Source of the DNA: Ga0077555 sp046154645 | GTDB lineage: Bacteria; Pseudomonadota; Alphaproteobacteria; Rhizobiales; Hyphomicrobiaceae | DNA: 64,000 nucleotides | Direction of reading: 5' to 3' | Assembly (NCBI GenBank): GCA_046154645.1 | Contig: JBJXDZ010000082.1 | Span: 44,234-108,233 of the forward strand | Shown here: in pieces, positions 1 through 8,246 of the stretch | Layout of the letters: every line of letters starts with the position of its first letter | How positions within the stretch are numbered: the first letter of the stretch is position 1 | Program-made: the position numbers and the translations under genes | The notes under the pieces: model-generated | The model's database searches: none | The model's input: only the letters and a program-made list of their open reading frames with translations | Told to the model about the DNA's origin: nothing

Positions 1-270
1 CATCGGTGGGCGCGGTGCCTGCGATGCAGCCGGCAACGGCGCCCCAGGACGTGGCGATGAAACAGTCGAAACCGGCCCTGTCACAGCCCCACTCACAGCC
101 GGCGCTTCCCGGTCGGGCCACACGAAATCCTGCCCTGGCCAACGCGTGGGATCAGCGGTCCAGTCCACCGCCTGTTCGTCCAGCGCACAATCCACGCCCG
201 CCTCGCGCCACCAGGCGAGCAGCGCCAGCAGATCGTTCTGTTCTTGCGGCTCCAGCATGGCGCAAAGCAT
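1..270 (-). CDS. Uracil-DNA glycosylase family protein, N-terminal part (runs off left edge)
   Basis: The minus-strand frame stays open from ATG 270 to base 1 (90 codons). A second ATG lies at 258. The start has the sequence LLALLAWWREAGVDCALDE, which resembles the beginning of alphaproteobacterial family 4/5-type uracil-DNA glycosylases: a short helix with AWW/AWY and then an ALDE stretch before a proline/alanine-rich linker. The Fe-S and catalytic parts of such an enzyme would lie beyond the window, so the assignment rests only on the N-terminus. If right, the protein removes uracil from DNA during base excision repair. It lies 53 bases downstream of the toxin-antitoxin remnant on the same strand. 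Confidence 0.55.
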   Translation of the reverse strand, partial: MLCAMLEPQEQNDLLALLAWWREAGVDCALDEQAVDWTADPTRWPGQDFVWPDREAPAVSGAVTGPVSTVSSPRPGAPLPAASQAPRPPM

Positions 271-323
271 AGCCGCCCCGCGCCGGAATGCCAGCCGGTT
301 GCGTGCCGCGCTCTATTCTGGCT

Positions 324-634
324 TCACCATCGAATGTCGCCCGGATCAATGCGGCTTCGATCCGCCCGATTGTGTAGAACAAAATGAATGCACAACTCGA
401 TGTCGTCGAAGCTGTAGATTAGTGCGAATGGCGTATTCGTTACAGGGTAAACGTAGAGCCCGAGGTCTGGATCCCGAACACGAGAGGCCGGGAACAGGGC
501 GAGATGGTTGCGGATCGTCGCATAAACCAGAGCTCGCTTTTCTTCGATCACGACTGGGCCAAAACGCTCCTCACCCTGGGCAGCAACTCGTTCAGCTGAT
601 CGTTGAAGGTAATGGATAGGCGCACCGTCCTCAT
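324..634 (-). pseudogene. RelE/ParE-like toxin, apparently frameshifted
   Basis: Two overlapping minus-strand frames together spell a ParE/RelE-type toxin of about 103 residues. The first begins at ATG 634, which overlaps the antitoxin stop as ATGA, and reads SITFNDQLNELL. Near base 580 the reading moves to the other frame, which continues AQGEERFG, then a FPASR...LGLYVYPVTNTPFALIY core and a C-terminal HNRADRSRIDP stretch. One missing base in the TGCTGCCC run explains the break. As written, translation from ATG 634 stops after 28 codons. The toxin would normally inhibit growth and be held in check by the upstream antitoxin. An assembly error cannot be excluded. Confidence 0.6.
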
Positions 635-888
635 GACTGTTGGCGAGCTGCCCGACGCGCTGCGAGATGGGCGGCCGTGCGCGCTTCTGCCTCATCTAGT
701 GACAGCGTCCGGCCTGCATCAAAGTCCGCGAAAGAACGCTCGACGGCTGCCCGCTCGGCACTGCTCAGCTCAAATTGGTGCTGGGGTCCAACCCACGCGC
801 TCGTCACTTCGGCAATGGTCGCCAATTCCTCGTCCTTAAGGCGGGCTAGGTTGGCGGCGATGGTCCGGATGGCATCATCTCTCGTCAT
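631..888 (-). CDS. Antitoxin-like protein paired with ParE-like toxin
   Basis: An 85-residue acidic-to-mixed helical protein starting MTRDDAIRTIAANLARL. It has no DNA-binding motif that I can name, but its size, its position immediately before the ParE-like toxin and the 4-base ATGA coupling are typical of the antitoxin half of a type II module. The alanine/arginine-rich C-terminus (LAARRAARQQS) would be the toxin-wrapping segment in such proteins, by inference. The partner toxin reads as frameshifted, so this may be an orphaned antitoxin. Confidence 0.6.
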   Translation of the reverse strand: MTRDDAIRTIAANLARLKDEELATIAEVTSAWVGPQHQFELSSAERAAVERSFADFDAGRTLSLDEAEARTAAHLAARRAARQQS

Positions 889-1006
889 GGCAAAAATCTA
901 GCACAGTCCGCCGCGTCATGCACCTCATGCGCCTACGACGCTTGACGCTTCGGTCAGCCTCGACTTAATCGAACGTCTGAGGGCAAGGGTTGGGAGAGCT
1001 GAGACG

Positions 1007-2686
1007 ATGGCCGGAAACGAGGCGGAGCTGCCACCACGCGAAGCGATGGAATTCGACGTGGTGATCGTCGGTGCCGGTCCGGCGGGGCTCGCCACCGCCA
1101 TCCGCCTGAAGCAGTTGGCGGCCGAAAAGGGGCAGGATTTCTCGGTCGTGGTGCTGGAAAAGGGCTCCGAGGTCGGCGCCCACATCCTCTCCGGCGCCGT
1201 GATCGATCCCATCGGCCTCAATGCGCTGATTCCTGATTGGAAGGCCAAGGGCGCGCCGCTCGAGACCGAGGTGACGAGCGACAAGTTCCTCTATCTCGGT
1301 CCCGCCGGCGTGCTGCCGCTGCCGAATTTTGCCATGCCGCCGCTGATGAACAACCACGGCAACTATATCGCCAGCCTGGGCCAGCTCTGTCGTTGGCTCG
1401 GCGAGCAGGCGACGGAACTGGGCGTCGAGATCTACCCGGGCTTTGCCGCGTCCGAGGTGCTGTACGACGACAAGGGTAACGTCACCGGCGTCGCCACGGG
1501 AGACATGGGGATCGGCAAGGACGGCGCGCCCACCGACCGCTTCACGCGCGGCATGGAATTGAAGGGTCGATACACGATCATCGCCGAGGGTGTGCGCGGC
1601 TCACTCGCCAAGCAGCTCATGGCCCGCTTCGATCTCACCCGCAATGCGCAGCCGCAGAAGTTCGGCATCGGTATCAAGGAGCTGTGGGAGGTCAAACCGG
1701 AACACCACAAGCCCGGTCACGTGCAGCACACGCTCGGCTGGCCGCTGGACAACAAAACGGGTGGCGGCTCGTTCCTCTATCACTACGGCCGGAATCTGGT
1801 CTCCGTGGGTTTCGTGGTGCATCTCAACTACGAGAACCCCTATCTCTCCCCCTTCGAAGAGTTCCAGCGCTTCAAGACCCACGTGGCCATCCGCGACACC
1901 TTCGAGGGCGGCAAACGCATCGCCTATGGTGCCCGCGCTATCACCGAGGGTGGCTGGCAATCGATCCCCGAACTCGTGTTTCCCGGCGGCGTGCTGGTTG
2001 GCTGTTCGGCCGGTTTCGTCAACGTGCCCCGCATCAAGGGTAGCCATAACGCTATCCTCTCCGGCATCCACGCCGCCGAAGCCTGCTTCGATGCCTTGGC
2101 CGCGGGGCGCTCGCATGACCGACTCGACGCCTACGAGACGGCGGTGCGTTCAGGCCCGATCGCCAAGGACCTCAAGCGCGTGCGCAATGCCAAGCCGCTG
2201 CTCGGCAAGTTCGGCACCGCCCTTGGCACAGCGCTGTCGGGCGTCGACATGTGGCTCAATACGATCATTCCGGGCATTGGCCTCGGCTACACCTTGAAGC
2301 ACGGCAAGGCCGACCATGCCGCCACCAAACGGTCAAGCGCCGCCAAACCCATCGAGTACCCCAAGCCCGACGGCGTGCTCACATTCGACCGGTTAACGAG
2401 CGTGTCGTTCTCGGCCACCAACCACGAGGAGGACCAGCCGGCGCATCTACGGCTTGCCGACCCCTCGATCCCGGTATCGATCAACCTGCCCGAGTTCGCC
2501 GAGCCGGCGCAGCGCTATTGCCCAGCCGGCGTCTACGAGATCATCACCGATGACAAGGGCCCGCGCTTCCAGATCAATGCCCAGAACTGCGTCCACTGCA
2601 AAACCTGCGACATCAAGGATCCGAGCCAGAACATCACCTGGACGGTACCCGAGGGCGGCGGCGGGCCAAACTATCCAGGCATGTAA
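1007..2686 (+). CDS. Electron transfer flavoprotein-ubiquinone oxidoreductase (ETF-QO)
   Basis: A 559-residue protein with the usual ETF-QO length and layout. An FAD-binding GAGPAG lies at residues 22-27 after a beta strand. The central part holds the HTLGWPLD and KGSHNA-type segments of this family. A C-terminal ferredoxin domain carries four cysteines (about C505, C528, C531 and C534), which would bind the 4Fe-4S cluster, and the protein ends in the family signature GGGPNYPGM. It passes electrons from ETF, reduced by acyl-CoA and related dehydrogenases, to membrane ubiquinone. A GGGAGAG ribosome site precedes ATG 1007. It stands alone here, without etfAB. Confidence 0.95.
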   Translation: MAGNEAELPPREAMEFDVVIVGAGPAGLATAIRLKQLAAEKGQDFSVVVLEKGSEVGAHILSGAVIDPIGLNALIPDWKAKGAPLETEVTSDKFLYLGPAGVLPLPNFAMPPLMNNHGNYIASLGQLCRWLGEQATELGVEIYPGFAASEVLYDDKGNVTGVATGDMGIGKDGAPTDRFTRGMELKGRYTIIAEGVRGSLAKQLMARFDLTRNAQPQKFGIGIKELWEVKPEHHKPGHVQHTLGWPLDNKTGGGSFLYHYGRNLVSVGFVVHLNYENPYLSPFEEFQRFKTHVAIRDTFEGGKRIAYGARAITEGGWQSIPELVFPGGVLVGCSAGFVNVPRIKGSHNAILSGIHAAEACFDALAAGRSHDRLDAYETAVRSGPIAKDLKRVRNAKPLLGKFGTALGTALSGVDMWLNTIIPGIGLGYTLKHGKADHAATKRSSAAKPIEYPKPDGVLTFDRLTSVSFSATNHEEDQPAHLRLADPSIPVSINLPEFAEPAQRYCPAGVYEIITDDKGPRFQINAQNCVHCKTCDIKDPSQNITWTVPEGGGGPNYPGM

Positions 2687-2834
2687 GCCTCAATTGCAAA
2701 TACACTAAGTTGACCAATGTGTTTTAGGGTGGTCTTCGGAGACGTGCCCACCACCCATGGTGCTTGATTTCGACACAGTTGGTCGCCACCTGATAGGAGC
2801 GGACCCATCTGGATCGGGTCCGAAGGAGGCCACC

Positions 2835-3062
2835 ATGATGGCTGTGAAATGGATTGTTCTGTGGGGCGTGACGGCACTTGGCGCTGCCATTGCTGCCGGA
2901 ATCCTCGCCAGCGTGCGCAATCGCAACCATTCCTCGTGGGCGGCCTGGTGCTTCGTGTTCCCGCCGCTCTTGATTGTTCTCATTCTGCTGCCCGCTTACA
3001 AGGGCGTGCTGCCGCCACCGCGCTCCATGGATGATGATGACCGCGAACGCGAGTTGGCCTGA
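2835..3062 (+). CDS. Small two-helix membrane protein of unknown function
   Basis: The start at ATG 2835 is chosen because a strong AAGGAGG lies 6 bases upstream. Longer starts in the same frame have no ribosome site. The 75-residue product has a first hydrophobic helix (about residues 4-24), a short basic loop (RNRNH), a second hydrophobic helix (about 31-48) and an acidic tail (MDDDDRERE). Its function is not recognisable. It is followed by a bidirectional terminator that it shares with the convergent bactofilin gene. Confidence 0.7.
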   Translation: MMAVKWIVLWGVTALGAAIAAGILASVRNRNHSSWAAWCFVFPPLLIVLILLPAYKGVLPPPRSMDDDDRERELA

Positions 3063-3084
3063 GGCCAAGGCACACCAAAACGAA

Positions 3085-3105
3085 AGCCGGCGCTGAGCGC
3101 CGGCT
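3085..3105. terminator. Bidirectional intrinsic terminator
   Basis: A perfect 9-base stem (AGCCGGCGC / GCGCCGGCT) with a TGA loop sits between two convergent genes. It is preceded by an AAAACGAA stretch on the left and followed by TTCTA on the right, so it could stop transcription from both sides. Confidence 0.75.
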
Positions 3106-3137
3106 TCTACAGGTTCATACCCGGGGGGCGCCTTGCC

Positions 3138-3695
3138 TCAATGATCCCGGGGCACGTCCCCCAGATCCGGTCGCAGGTCAGCAATGTCGGCCGGCCGCCG
3201 CACCCGGCCATCGAGATGAGCGCCCTGCTCCACGGCGAGGTTGTGGTGATGCACGTCGCCCTCGACGCGGGCGGTGGACTGCAGCGTGACGCTGACCCCC
3301 TTGATGGTGCCGTGCACCGAGCCTTGCACGATGACGGTCTCGCCCGACACCACGCCCTCGACATGACCGCGCGCGCCGACAACGACCTCCTGCCCGACCA
3401 CATCGCCCTCGACGCGTCCGTCCACCTGCAGCCGGCCGCGCGTGATGATCCTGAGCCCCTGGCCCATGATGGTGAGATCATTGCCGATGATCGAGCCGGC
3501 GGCGAAGCTGGAAACGCTGCTCGGTGCCGTCTCGAACGGCGAGGCTGGCCGGGCTGAGCCGGTGGCAGCGCCATCGATCGGACGCAGTGGAGGCACCGGC
3601 GGCGTGGCGCCCGGCGATGCCTCTTCGCGCCGCTCAAGCGGCTTGAAGTCGGCAAGCGATGCGCGTGCCGATGTCGTTTCTCTACGCGTGAACAT
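3138..3695 (-). CDS. Bactofilin family cytoskeletal protein
   Basis: A 185-residue protein with a proline/alanine-rich disordered N-terminus (about 1-60), then a right-handed beta-helix made of short repeats: SIIGNDLTI, GRLQVDGRVEGDV, ARGHVEGVVSGE, VHGTIKG and ARVEGDVHHH. This is the polymer-forming DUF583/bactofilin core. Bactofilins form filaments without nucleotide and organise local cell-wall synthesis or stalk and polar structures in alphaproteobacteria. Start ATG 3695 has an AGAGG site upstream. Bactofilin genes often sit next to an M23 peptidase; none is adjacent here. Confidence 0.9.
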   Translation of the reverse strand: MFTRRETTSARASLADFKPLERREEASPGATPPVPPLRPIDGAATGSARPASPFETAPSSVSSFAAGSIIGNDLTIMGQGLRIITRGRLQVDGRVEGDVVGQEVVVGARGHVEGVVSGETVIVQGSVHGTIKGVSVTLQSTARVEGDVHHHNLAVEQGAHLDGRVRRPADIADLRPDLGDVPRDH

Positions 3696-3812
3696 GGGTT
3701 GGCCTCTGCTCCAATGAAGGCAACCCTCCCCAGGCCGGAAGCGATCACGGCCAGATGGTCGAATTGTGTTGGCCGCGGGCGCCCGCCGCCGATCGCATTG
3801 GTCAGGGGCGGC

Positions 3813-4211
3813 TCACGCCGCGCTGGCCCGCTTGCGATAGACGTCCTTCACGGCGATGCGGCCATCACGGAACGTATAGCGTTCGATGCCCACGTCCTCG
3901 CTCAGCACGGCGCCGGTCACGGGATCACTCTCGATGGCGCGGAAGGTCATGAAAGTAGCCTCTGGCGCATGGTGATAGACGACATCGGCGAACTGCAGCT
4001 TGGACTTGCGCTGGCCCATGGCGGCGAACTCGGCGGCAACGGCCTCACGCGTATCGACCAGGGCGCGCTTGCCGGAGCCATCGCTGAACCGCCACTGGAA
4101 ATCCGGCGTCACCACCTCGTAAAGCAATGCCACGTCGCGCTTGAACCAGGCGCGGCCGAACGATTTGAACAGGGCGTCACGCGCGGCCGGCGCGGGGGCT
4201 AGAGCTGTCAT
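3813..4211 (-). CDS. NTF2-like / SnoaL-type protein
   Basis: A 132-residue alpha+beta protein starting MTALAPAPAARDALFKSF. ATG 4211 is preferred because AGGAG lies 9 bases upstream; a GTG two codons earlier is too close to it. The pattern of an N-terminal helix pair, a FQWRFSDG strand, YHHAPEATFMTFRAIE and a closing RYTFRDGRI strand matches the cone-shaped NTF2/SnoaL fold used by small isomerases, cyclases and ligand-binding proteins. The substrate cannot be predicted. It lies downstream of lysK and the 36-codon ORF, on the same strand. Confidence 0.75.
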   Translation of the reverse strand: MTALAPAPAARDALFKSFGRAWFKRDVALLYEVVTPDFQWRFSDGSGKRALVDTREAVAAEFAAMGQRKSKLQFADVVYHHAPEATFMTFRAIESDPVTGAVLSEDVGIERYTFRDGRIAVKDVYRKRASAA

Positions 4212-4277
4212 CGGCACACACTCCTGATGCGTTTCGCGAGACCCACAGCATCTGCCAGGCTGGCCGTGAGCGGCAAG

Positions 4278-4388
4278 CTATTTTCGCCGCACCAGGACGC
4301 CATCGAGCCCCAGCCACAACGGCAGTAACAGCAGCGCCGCCGCAATGGCGAACGCCAGCACCAGCAGCCACCGCCCGCGCCGACTCAT
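4278..4388 (-). CDS. 36-residue single-pass membrane peptide coupled to lysK
   Basis: The ATG at 4388 overlaps the lysK stop as ATGA, and the frame ends at TAG 4278-4280. The peptide starts MSRRGRWLLVLAFAIAAALL, continues with further leucines and LWLGLDG, and ends VRRK. That is a positively charged N-terminus, one hydrophobic helix (about residues 7-28) and a basic C-terminus. The helix-like composition and exact stop/start coupling favour real translation. I do not know a function. It is too short for most gene callers. Confidence 0.5.
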   Translation of the reverse strand: MSRRGRWLLVLAFAIAAALLLLPLWLGLDGVLVRRK

Positions 4389-6010
4389 GCCGCTTTGGCC
4401 GTGATCAACTCGCCCTTGAGGCCCCGGGCGATCAGCGCGCGCGTCTCCGGGATGCCGTAAAGCTCGATGAACGAGCCGAAGCGCGGTCCTTGGGTTTGGC
4501 CGAGCAACACTTCATAGATCGCCTGGAACCAAGCGCGCAGATTGTCGGCAAAGCCATGCTCCTTGCCCGCCGCATAGACGAGGTTCTGCAGGTCCTCGGC
4601 CTTGGTGCCGTCTTTGGCCCCCGCCAGCGCCGTATCCAGTGCCCGTAGAGCCGCCGCCTCGGCCTCGGTCGCCGCACGAAAGATTTTCGCCGGTTTCACG
4701 AAGGCATCGTAATAGGCAACCGCATAGCCAGCCAGATGATCGAGCAGCGGGAACTTCTCCGGCGTTGCATTCGGCGCATGCCGCTTGATGAAGCCCCACA
4801 TGACCGCCTTGTCGTGGGCGTTGGACGCTGAGACGAGATTAAGCATCAAGCCGAATGAGATCGGCAGCTCCGCCTGCGGCGGATGGCCGGAGTGGATATG
4901 CCAGGCCGGATTCTCGACGCGGGCCTTGGGCTCCTCGGCCGGATACTTCGAGATGAAGGTCAGATATTCGTCGACGGCCCGCGGGATGACATCGAAATAG
5001 AGCCGCTTCGCCGTCTTCGGCTTCTGGAACATGTACAGCGACAGGCTCTCCGGCGAGGCATAGGTCAGCCACTCCTCGATGGTGAGGCCATTGCCCTTCG
5101 ACTTCGAGATCTTCTGCCCCTTGTCGTCGAGGAATAGTTCATAGTTGAACCCCTCGGGCGGCGTGCCGCCCAGCACTTTGCAGATCTTCGAGGACAGCGT
5201 CACGGAATCGATCAGGTCCTTGCCGGCCATCTCATAGTCGACGCCGAGCGCCGTCCAGCGCAGCGCCCAGTCCGCCTTCCACTGGCACTTGACGGCGCCG
5301 CCCGTAACCTTGGTCTCGACCTTCTGGTTGGTGTCGGGATCGATGTAGACGATGGTACCGGCCTTCGCGTTGCGCTCGACCATCGGCACGTACAGCACCT
5401 TGCCGGTGCGCGGGCTGATCGGCAGGAACGGCGAGTAGGTGGCGCGGCGATCCGGCCCGAACGTCGGCAGGATGATGTCCATCACCTGATCATAGACCTC
5501 GAGCATGCGCAGCAAGGTCGCGTCCATGGCGCCGGACTGGTAGACCTCCGTGGCGGAGAAGAACTCGTACTCGAACTTGAACTGGTCGAGGAACTTCCGC
5601 AGCCGCGCATTATTGTGGTGCGCAAAGCTTTTGTGCTCGTTGGAGAACGGATCTGGGACGCTGGTCAGCGGTGTGTCGATATAGCCAGCCAGCATCGCCT
5701 GGTTCGGCACATTGCCCGGCACTTTGCGGAAGCCGTCCAGATCGTCGGAAAAACAGATCAGCCGTGTCTTGCGGCGGCCTTCGGTCAACACCTCGAAGGC
5801 ATGCCGCACCATACTGGTACGCGCCACCTCACCGAAGGTGCCGATGTGCGGCAGACCCGAGGGGCCATAGCCGGTCTCGAACACCACGGTCTTGTCTTGG
5901 CCGCCCGGCGACTTTTCGAGGCGTTGGATGAGCCGGCGCGCCTCCTCGAAAGGCCAGGAGCGCGACTCCTTGGCAGCGGCGATTTCAGCGGCGTCGATTG
6001 GGGCGGTCAT
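4385..6010 (-). CDS. lysK: Lysyl-tRNA synthetase, class I
   Basis: A 541-residue class I lysyl-tRNA synthetase, the archaeal-type enzyme that replaces the class II LysS in most alphaproteobacteria. Visible motifs are the HIGH-like signature in GPSGLPHIGTFGEV near the N-terminus, a FSDDLDGFRKVP segment binding the aminoacyl-adenylate, and the KMSKS-like KISKSKGNG in the middle. The C-terminal helical part would bind the anticodon. It charges tRNA-Lys in the cytoplasm. ATG 6010 follows a GAGGA site. A 36-codon ORF and the NTF2-like gene follow on the same strand. Confidence 0.96.
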   Translation of the reverse strand: MTAPIDAAEIAAAKESRSWPFEEARRLIQRLEKSPGGQDKTVVFETGYGPSGLPHIGTFGEVARTSMVRHAFEVLTEGRRKTRLICFSDDLDGFRKVPGNVPNQAMLAGYIDTPLTSVPDPFSNEHKSFAHHNNARLRKFLDQFKFEYEFFSATEVYQSGAMDATLLRMLEVYDQVMDIILPTFGPDRRATYSPFLPISPRTGKVLYVPMVERNAKAGTIVYIDPDTNQKVETKVTGGAVKCQWKADWALRWTALGVDYEMAGKDLIDSVTLSSKICKVLGGTPPEGFNYELFLDDKGQKISKSKGNGLTIEEWLTYASPESLSLYMFQKPKTAKRLYFDVIPRAVDEYLTFISKYPAEEPKARVENPAWHIHSGHPPQAELPISFGLMLNLVSASNAHDKAVMWGFIKRHAPNATPEKFPLLDHLAGYAVAYYDAFVKPAKIFRAATEAEAAALRALDTALAGAKDGTKAEDLQNLVYAAGKEHGFADNLRAWFQAIYEVLLGQTQGPRFGSFIELYGIPETRALIARGLKGELITAKAA

Positions 6011-6114
6011 GGCATCCTCGCGTGCGAATCGCCCAAAAGTAGGCGATCTCGCATAGCGGGCAACCTATGAGCCGGTCACCAGACCGTCAATCCAGCAGCG
6101 CGCCGCTGAGCACC

Positions 6115-6678
6115 TTAAGCTTCATCATCGCCTTCCGTGGCCTTGTGGATGAGCCAACCAATCCCAGCCACGATTCCCGCACCAATAACAACCTTTGCGA
6201 CTGTGCCGAGGCCACTGCCTTCATTGCTGGTAGTTTGGCTGAGTTCTTTTCCGGCCATCCGATTGTTGTGCGCGTCGACATAGAAATTCAGAGCATCGTG
6301 CACGCGCATGACCCAGCCGGACGGATTCTCGTAGGCGACAACCGCTTGTACGTCGTGAAGAGCGTCCGGAGACGCCAAACCCTTTTCAAGAAGTACCGGT
6401 ATGATCAATTTGTCTGCCCGTTGGGCTGCCGCGATTTCGCGTGCAACCCAGCTCGAAGCCTCCGAATGCGAACTCCAGAGGACGATAAACACGTGGGCGA
6501 AGGCGACAGCCTGATCCAAGTGCGCTTTGAAGTTTTGACCAGGAACAGTTGGCGTTCGTTTGAACGCGAAAACCTGATGCCCCACTCGCCGTAGCATATC
6601 CTGCAGGGCGTCGGCCTTCTCAAGATCAGGCGTCGCATGGCTGATGAATACATTCAGTGTTTGAACAGGGTTGCCCAT
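6115..6678 (-). CDS. TIR-domain protein with C-terminal membrane anchor
   Basis: A 187-residue protein. Residues 8-130 form a TIR-like domain: NVFISHATPDLEKAD as the first strand and box 1, a central LDQAVAFAHVFIVLWS strand, and SSWVAREI. In the last, W77 and E81 sit where TIR NADases carry their conserved Trp and catalytic Glu. A Ser/Thr/Gly-rich linker leads to one hydrophobic helix (about 159-179) and an acidic tail. TIR domains cleave NAD or make cyclic ADP-ribose signals in phage defence, but host-signalling roles also exist. There is no defence partner next to it: lysK and a molybdenum hydroxylase operon flank it. Confidence 0.8.
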   Translation of the reverse strand: MGNPVQTLNVFISHATPDLEKADALQDMLRRVGHQVFAFKRTPTVPGQNFKAHLDQAVAFAHVFIVLWSSHSEASSWVAREIAAAQRADKLIIPVLLEKGLASPDALHDVQAVVAYENPSGWVMRVHDALNFYVDAHNNRMAGKELSQTTSNEGSGLGTVAKVVIGAGIVAGIGWLIHKATEGDDEA

Positions 6679-6900
6679 GGCTGAATCTCACCGTCTCAAT
6701 ACAGTGCTCTGATGTGGACAGCATACCGAAACGAGGCCTGAAAAAGGCCCCTGTCCGCACAAAGTTGCAGAAATCGGCAGCGCTAGCAAGCCCATGGTGA
6801 GGTGCGAAGTCACCACCCTGGTGCAATGCCACGGCGGGCCTGCTACGGTCTGGCCCCATGGGTCATGCACATGAGCGCACGCAGCGCCCGGGGAGACATC

Positions 6901-7773
6901 GTGCTGGAGCTGAAATACGAGCGGCCGACGACAATCAAGGAAGCCGTGGGTCTGATGGTGCAGGACGGAGTCCGGCTGCTGGCTGGCGGCACCGACCTCA
7001 TTCCGCAGTTGCGTGAGGGGCGCCGCTCGGCACGGGTGGTGATCGATCTGAAGCACATCCCGGAAATGACGGCGATCGCCCGCCTGCCGGATGGCGCCTG
7101 GAGCCTCGGTGCGGCAACGACCATCAGCGCCCTGGGCGCCCATCCCGAATTCGCCGGCGAGCACGGGGCCCTGCTGGATGCCGGCCGCCTGATCGGTAGT
7201 CTGCAGATCCAGAACCGGGCGAGCCTCGGCGGCAATCTGTGTAATGCCGCGCCCTCCGCTGATGCGGTGCCGCTGCTGATCGCCCTCGAAGCCATGGTCG
7301 AGATCGTCAGCGCCGGCAATCGACGTCGGATCAGCACCGAGGAGATCGCCAGTGCGCCGGGCCGGATCACGTTGGCGCCGGGAGAGCTGGTCACCGCCAT
7401 CCATATCCCCGCCCAGGCCAGCCGCAGCGCCGCCCGCTATCTGCGCTTCACGCCCCGCCGCGAGATGGACATTGCCGTAGCCGGCTCCGGCGTCGCCATC
7501 GCCCTCGACCCCCGCGGCAATATCGAGACGGCCCGCATCACCTTGGCCTCCGTAGCGCCGACACCGTTGCGGGCGGCGCAAGCCGAGAGCAGCCTCGTCG
7601 GTCAACAACCCTCGCAGGCCGCCTTTACAGCCGCCGCCGCGATGGCGGCCAACGAAGCCAGGCCGATCTCCGACACCCGCGGTGCGGCCGAGTATCGCCG
7701 CGAGCTGGTCGCCGTCCTGACCCGTCGCGCGCTTGCCGATTGTGCCCGTCAGCTCGGAGTTGAGCTCGTATGA
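6901..7773 (+). CDS. Molybdenum hydroxylase FAD subunit (CoxM/XdhB-like)
   Basis: GTG 6901 is chosen as start because GGGGAG lies 5 bases upstream and the resulting 290 residues match the family's usual size; in-frame ATGs at 6865 and 6871 remain possible. The PCMH-type FAD fold shows LLAGGTDLIPQ near residue 23 and NRASLGGNLCNAAPSAD in the middle, both contacting FAD. It lacks the extra iron-sulfur insertion found in 4-hydroxybenzoyl-CoA reductase HcrB. It hands electrons from the 2Fe-2S subunit to an acceptor. The stop overlaps the next start as ATGA. Confidence 0.92.
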   Translation: MLELKYERPTTIKEAVGLMVQDGVRLLAGGTDLIPQLREGRRSARVVIDLKHIPEMTAIARLPDGAWSLGAATTISALGAHPEFAGEHGALLDAGRLIGSLQIQNRASLGGNLCNAAPSADAVPLLIALEAMVEIVSAGNRRRISTEEIASAPGRITLAPGELVTAIHIPAQASRSAARYLRFTPRREMDIAVAGSGVAIALDPRGNIETARITLASVAPTPLRAAQAESSLVGQQPSQAAFTAAAAMAANEARPISDTRGAAEYRRELVAVLTRRALADCARQLGVELV

Positions 7774-8246
7774 AGATCATTATTGCCCTCGACGTAAACG
7801 GCGAGCCGCGCGAGGCGCTGGCCGACACCCGTGATACCGTGCTGGAGTTGCTGCGTGATCGCCTCGGCCTCACCGGCACCAAGGAAGGCTGCAGCAACGG
7901 CAATTGCGGCTCCTGCACGGTGCTGCTCGATGGCGCGCCGGTCTGCGCCTGCCTCATGCTGGCGGCGGAAGCCAACGGCTGCCGCATCACCACCATCGAA
8001 GGCGTGGCACCAGGCGGCGCCTTGCATGCCGTCCAGAAAGCGCTGATCGCCCACGGTGGCACGCAATGCGGCTTCTGCACGCCGGGCATCGTGCTCTCGG
8101 CGGTGGCGCTGCTCGAGGCCAAACCCCACCCGAGCGAGAGCGAGATTCGCCACGCCATCGCCGGCAACATCTGCCGCTGCACCGGCTACGACAAGATCGT
8201 GGAAGCGATCGCCGCCGTCGCCGCCGACACGGGAGCCAACCCATGA
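7770..8246 (+). CDS. Molybdenum hydroxylase 2Fe-2S subunit (CoxS-like)
   Basis: A 158-residue protein with two [2Fe-2S] clusters. The N-terminal plant-type ferredoxin domain has KEGCSNGNCGSCTVLLDG plus a later cysteine (VCACLML). The C-terminal four-helix domain has CGFCTPG and NICRCTGYDKI. It shuttles electrons from the Mo centre to FAD. It is coupled by ATGA overlaps to both neighbours, so the three subunits are made from one message. Confidence 0.95.
   Translation: MKIIIALDVNGEPREALADTRDTVLELLRDRLGLTGTKEGCSNGNCGSCTVLLDGAPVCACLMLAAEANGCRITTIEGVAPGGALHAVQKALIAHGGTQCGFCTPGIVLSAVALLEAKPHPSESEIRHAIAGNICRCTGYDKIVEAIAAVAADTGANP

Noticed and set aside
7904..8242. N-terminal extension of the molybdenum subunit frame
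   Set aside because: It overlaps the whole 2Fe-2S subunit in another frame; the conserved protein starts at ATG 8243 with ATGA coupling.
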